Positions 61,063 through 64,000 of a stretch of 64,000 nt of DNA are shown one piece after another (the stretch's first letter is position 1; each line of letters opens with the position of its first letter). Source of the DNA: Clostridia bacterium. Its GTDB lineage: Bacteria > Bacillota > Clostridia > Oscillospirales > CAG-272. Made by a program: the position numbers and the translations under genes. The stretch is taken from the NCBI GenBank assembly GCA_017428635.1, contig JAFRQK010000046.1, forward strand, positions 94,245 through 158,244. Direction: 5' to 3'. Under the pieces are notes generated by a model that saw only the letters and a list, made by a program, of their open reading frames with translations, searched no databases and was not told the DNA's origin.

Positions 61063-63744
61063 ATGAAAATGAGAAAGATCGCTTGTCTGTTTATTGCCGC
61101 TCTGTTTACGCTGTCATGCGCCGCCGGATTCGCATACGCCGGGGCTCCCGATGCGAGCGGTCTCTGGCATCCGGAAAGCGCTGACTGGACGCCGATAGAA
61201 AAAGGCGACGACGTTCTGGCGCGCTTCGCCATAGGAGGCGACACGCACCTCGACAGTTACTATTCCACCGGCAAACTCCCCGCGGCGTACGAGGCGTTCG
61301 GGAAGATCGGCGGCGTCGACGCGTTCATCATCGCGGGCGACCTCACCGACGCCGGCAGGCCAGACCAGTACGACAAACTCATGGCTATCGTCAACAAATA
61401 TACCGCGTCAGCGACGGTCGACGTCGAGGGCTCGGGGATCACCGCGACGGGTTCCGCCGTCGGTACGACGATCATGTCGATGGGAAACCACGACGAACTG
61501 CAATACGACGACGGGGTCGGCAGCCACGCTCTTTTCACCGAGAAGACGGGTCAGATCCCGCAGAAACTGTACTGGGTCTGCGGCGTTCCGATCATTAAGA
61601 TGAGCCCCGACGAGGCGCCGGACGGAGAACTGACGTATAACGAAAACGAGGAGTTCGTCCTCTCCGCGTTCGCCGAGATCGACGCTACGGGCTATACGGG
61701 TCCGATCCTCGGTATCGCGCATCACCCGATAAACACACCTTTCAAGGAACAAACCGATTATTACACCGACGCGGTGATCGAGGCGTTCCGCGCTCATCCG
61801 AACTTAATCTTCTTCACCGGTCACAGCCATACCCTGCTTTACGACACCGCGCGGGTGATCTATCAGGGCGCGGGATTCACGCAGATCAGGACGGGAACGC
61901 TCGGCAACACGTACGGGGCGACGAACGCGGGCTCGGCGAAAAACGCCGGTACCGGCACGACCGACGCACCGTATGCGGATTCGGTCCCCAATTCGTGCCA
62001 GTGTCTGCTGGTCGACGTGCTGAAAAACGGGACCGTCCGTGTCAGACGGCTCGATATTAACCTCGGAAAACAGATATTCGAGAATGAAGAATTCATCATA
62101 GACCCCGCGAACCAGATCCGGGCGGACGGGTCCGCTTACTACGTAACAGACAGGGCCGCAGGATCGTACGGAGAAAAAAGCGCCGCGCCGAAGTTTCCCG
62201 CCGACGCAGAAGTCACGGTCGAGGACGTGGGCAACCACGATTCGATCCTCGTGACGACGACGAGAGCAAATCCCAAATCGGATCTCGCGAGAGACTACGT
62301 CTGGAGATATCAGGTCGTCCTGACCGACCCCGAGGGTAATGAAACGACTTACAATTATATGAACGATCTGCACATCGTGAACAGGCCCGAAAAGCTGACG
62401 TTCAAGCTCGTGGGGCTGACGCAGGGCGTCGATTACACGGTCAAGGTGCGCGCGCAGACCGCATATAAAAAGTCGTCCTCGTGGATCAACGCGGAAGGGA
62501 CGATAAACGTAGGCGTGCTCGAGACGAAATACCCCGCGGAGGCGATTTTCGAAGTCATGGCCGATTCCGGGTCCTATGAAGAAACGCACGGCAGAACGGT
62601 CAACGAGGAACCCGCGAGAACGACGTTCGTCGAGGACGCCTCTACCGGAAAAACGTCCGTCAGACTGCTCGGACTCGGCGGGATCGGATACTCCTTCACT
62701 CAGGAAGATTTCAACAAGATCAAATACGCGACGACGCTCGAGGCCTTTTTCAAACTGAGCAATAACCAGACCGCGCAGTGCATCCTCGGGTCGATAGACT
62801 CCGCGAACATCGCGCTGCGCGTCGACAGCGGAAACCTGTTTTTGTGGGGCACGTTCGTTTCCAACGCCGACCACGCGTCGACCGACAGGGTGATCGTCAC
62901 GGCGCCCGTTCCTCAGAACAAATGGGTCCACGCCGTCGCCGTTTACGACGGCCTCTCGATCAAGTTATACTTAAACGGTGAACTTGTCGGAGAAGGAAAG
63001 GGCACGGGAGGGATCAGAGATCCGTACTTCCCCGACGACCCGTACGGCGGGTCGATGTGGGTCGGCTCGATGTCTTTCGCCAAAAACCCCAACGGAGAGG
63101 TCATCCTTCCCGTCAGCGCCCGGACGGAGATCAACCTCGCGCGCGTTTACGAAGGCGCGATGACGGCCGACGACGTCGCGGCGGCTTATCGCGCGGCGAC
63201 GGCGAAAAAAGCGTCCGCGATCTTCACGGACGTGAAAAAAGGCGCGTATTACGAGGACGCGGTGAGTTGGGCGGTTGCGAACGGTATCACCAACGGAACG
63301 TCGCCTACGGAGTTCTCTCCCGAAAAGGGATGCACGCGAGGCCAGGTCGTCACTTTCCTGTGGCGAGCCGCCGGTTCTCCCGAACCCGACAGCGCCGTCA
63401 ACCCGTTCAAAGACGTAAAAAGCGGCGACTACTACTATAAAGCGGTGCTCTGGGCGGTCGGCAAAGGCATAACGCTCGGAACGAGCAAAACCGAATTCTC
63501 CCCGAAACAGACGTGCACGCGCGGGCAGATCGTAACGTTCCTTCACAGATCGGAAGGCAGTCCCGCGCCGTCGAGCACGGATAACCCCTTCGACGACGTG
63601 AAAGACAGCGACTATTATTTCGCTCCCGTTCTGTGGTCGGTTGAACACGGGATCACGAACGGGGTGAGCAAGACGAAATTCTCGCCTTCAAATACCTGCA
63701 CGCGTTCGCAAGTAGTTACGTTCCTTTTCAGAAACGTCGGATAA
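61063..63744 (+). CDS. Exported metallophosphoesterase with LamG-like domain and three SLH domains
   Basis: 893 residues. Signal peptide 1-~27 (ACLFIAALFTLSCAAGFAYA). The calcineurin-type phosphoesterase (~45-350) has complete metal motifs: GGDTHLDS, IAGDLTDAG, MGNHDE, IAHHPI and FTGHSHT. A fibronectin-type stretch (~385-490) and a LamG/concanavalin-like domain (~515-710) follow. Three SLH domains end it (~720-893), each closing in motifs like CTRGQVVTFLWR. SLH domains bind pyruvylated wall polymers, so it sits on the cell surface and may hydrolyse extracellular phosphoesters. Start ATG at 61063 with AAAGGA upstream. Confidence 0.92.
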   Translation: MKMRKIACLFIAALFTLSCAAGFAYAGAPDASGLWHPESADWTPIEKGDDVLARFAIGGDTHLDSYYSTGKLPAAYEAFGKIGGVDAFIIAGDLTDAGRPDQYDKLMAIVNKYTASATVDVEGSGITATGSAVGTTIMSMGNHDELQYDDGVGSHALFTEKTGQIPQKLYWVCGVPIIKMSPDEAPDGELTYNENEEFVLSAFAEIDATGYTGPILGIAHHPINTPFKEQTDYYTDAVIEAFRAHPNLIFFTGHSHTLLYDTARVIYQGAGFTQIRTGTLGNTYGATNAGSAKNAGTGTTDAPYADSVPNSCQCLLVDVLKNGTVRVRRLDINLGKQIFENEEFIIDPANQIRADGSAYYVTDRAAGSYGEKSAAPKFPADAEVTVEDVGNHDSILVTTTRANPKSDLARDYVWRYQVVLTDPEGNETTYNYMNDLHIVNRPEKLTFKLVGLTQGVDYTVKVRAQTAYKKSSSWINAEGTINVGVLETKYPAEAIFEVMADSGSYEETHGRTVNEEPARTTFVEDASTGKTSVRLLGLGGIGYSFTQEDFNKIKYATTLEAFFKLSNNQTAQCILGSIDSANIALRVDSGNLFLWGTFVSNADHASTDRVIVTAPVPQNKWVHAVAVYDGLSIKLYLNGELVGEGKGTGGIRDPYFPDDPYGGSMWVGSMSFAKNPNGEVILPVSARTEINLARVYEGAMTADDVAAAYRAATAKKASAIFTDVKKGAYYEDAVSWAVANGITNGTSPTEFSPEKGCTRGQVVTFLWRAAGSPEPDSAVNPFKDVKSGDYYYKAVLWAVGKGITLGTSKTEFSPKQTCTRGQIVTFLHRSEGSPAPSSTDNPFDDVKDSDYYFAPVLWSVEHGITNGVSKTKFSPSNTCTRSQVVTFLFRNVG

Positions 63745-63808
63745 TTACAACAGCTCCGCGCGTCAGTCCGAGTACGCGACCGGATCATATTTACGAAGGA
63801 GAAAAACC

Positions 63809-64000
63809 ATGAAAAAGGCATTCGCTTTCATTCTTGCGGCGATAATGTTCGCATTATCGGTATCGGCAACGTCGTCCGTCGAACTTCCCGAGATCCAAAT
63901 CGGAACGGCGTTCTCCGACGTCGACGTGAACAGATGGAGCTACGGTTCCATTTGTTACGCGTATGACAAAGGATATATGCTCGGCGTGGGCGGCGACAGA
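63809..64000 (+). CDS. SLH-domain surface protein, cut by window end
   Basis: Only 64 codons are present. A signal peptide (MKKAFAFILAAIMFALSVSA) leads to an SLH-like start (IGTAFSDVDVNRWSYGS, then YAYDKGYMLGVGGDR). AAGGAG lies a few bases before the ATG. SLH at the N-terminus, unlike the C-terminal SLH of its neighbour. The rest lies outside, so domain content is unknown. Confidence 0.85.
   Translation, partial: MKKAFAFILAAIMFALSVSATSSVELPEIQIGTAFSDVDVNRWSYGSICYAYDKGYMLGVGGDR

Overview
The window looks like a core chromosomal segment of a fairly G+C-rich member of the Clostridia (Bacillota), probably an uncultured gut-type lineage. The evidence is the S10-spc-alpha ribosomal gene order with secY, adk, map, a KOW-domain gene, infA, rpoA and rplQ; zinc-binding (Cys4) forms of S4 and S14 and a Cys3-His form of L36; the ACT/UPF0210 pair; SLH-domain surface proteins; strong AGGAGG-type ribosome binding sites; and some TTG or GTG starts. 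This is inferred from gene content, not from a database search. No phage, insertion sequence, CRISPR array or replication origin was seen.

Left part (1-17150). A DUF1846/UPF0371 gene is cut by the left edge, followed by rnhA. Next is a leftward operon pepD - ACT protein - UPF0210, then a rightward run ispD-ispF-rpe-mgtE - zinc-ribbon protein - cytoplasmic beta-helix (GH141-like) protein. After a tRNA-Gln(TTG) come typA and thrH. Leftward again are a MiaB-like radical SAM gene and a GH27 alpha-galactosidase. Between those two lies a candidate ~160-nt structured RNA with its own promoter and terminator.

Middle part (17121-33770). One leftward ribosomal superoperon runs from a consensus promoter at about 33750 to a terminator at 17121-17150: rpsJ-rplC-rplD-rplW-rplB-rpsS-rplV-rpsC-rplP-rpmC-rpsQ-rplN-rplX-rplE-rpsN-rpsH-rplF-rplR-rpsE-rpmD-rplO-secY-adk-map-KOW-infA-rpmJ-rpsM-rpsK-rpsD-rpoA-rplQ. 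S3 has an unusual ~100-residue Arg/Gly/Asp-rich tail. Several wider spacers are filled with GC-rich hairpins.

Right part (33950-64000). Rightward: a membrane protein - TelA - TPM trio, an ABC-F ATPase, an MnmM-like methyltransferase and a VanY-like wall protein whose active site looks degraded. Then come a queT transporter gene with a structured preQ1-like leader, divergent from rimM-trmD; an amidase; a TtcA-like gene; and tspO, whose ribosome binding site is buried in a hairpin. A DUF4430 lipoprotein - ApbE - NusG_II (EetA-like) - Gx transporter (EetB-like) cassette suggests extracellular flavin/electron-transfer chemistry and is followed by tRNA-Arg(CCT). A leftward block holds a 1292-residue lipoprotein with InlB-type repeats, a GNAT acetyltransferase, a uridine-kinase-like protein, an ECF sigma factor translationally coupled to a membrane-anchored beta-propeller protein, YgjP-, AlkD-, NifS/IscS- and VanZ-like proteins, and a soluble CapD-type NDP-sugar dehydratase. 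The window ends in two S-layer-homology proteins, one an exported metallophosphoesterase and the other cut by the right edge.

The signals most worth following are the candidate small RNA at 15557-15716, the variant preQ1-like leader of queT, the SD-masking hairpin of tspO, the S3 tail, the VanY-like putative pseudoenzyme and the sigma/propeller pair.
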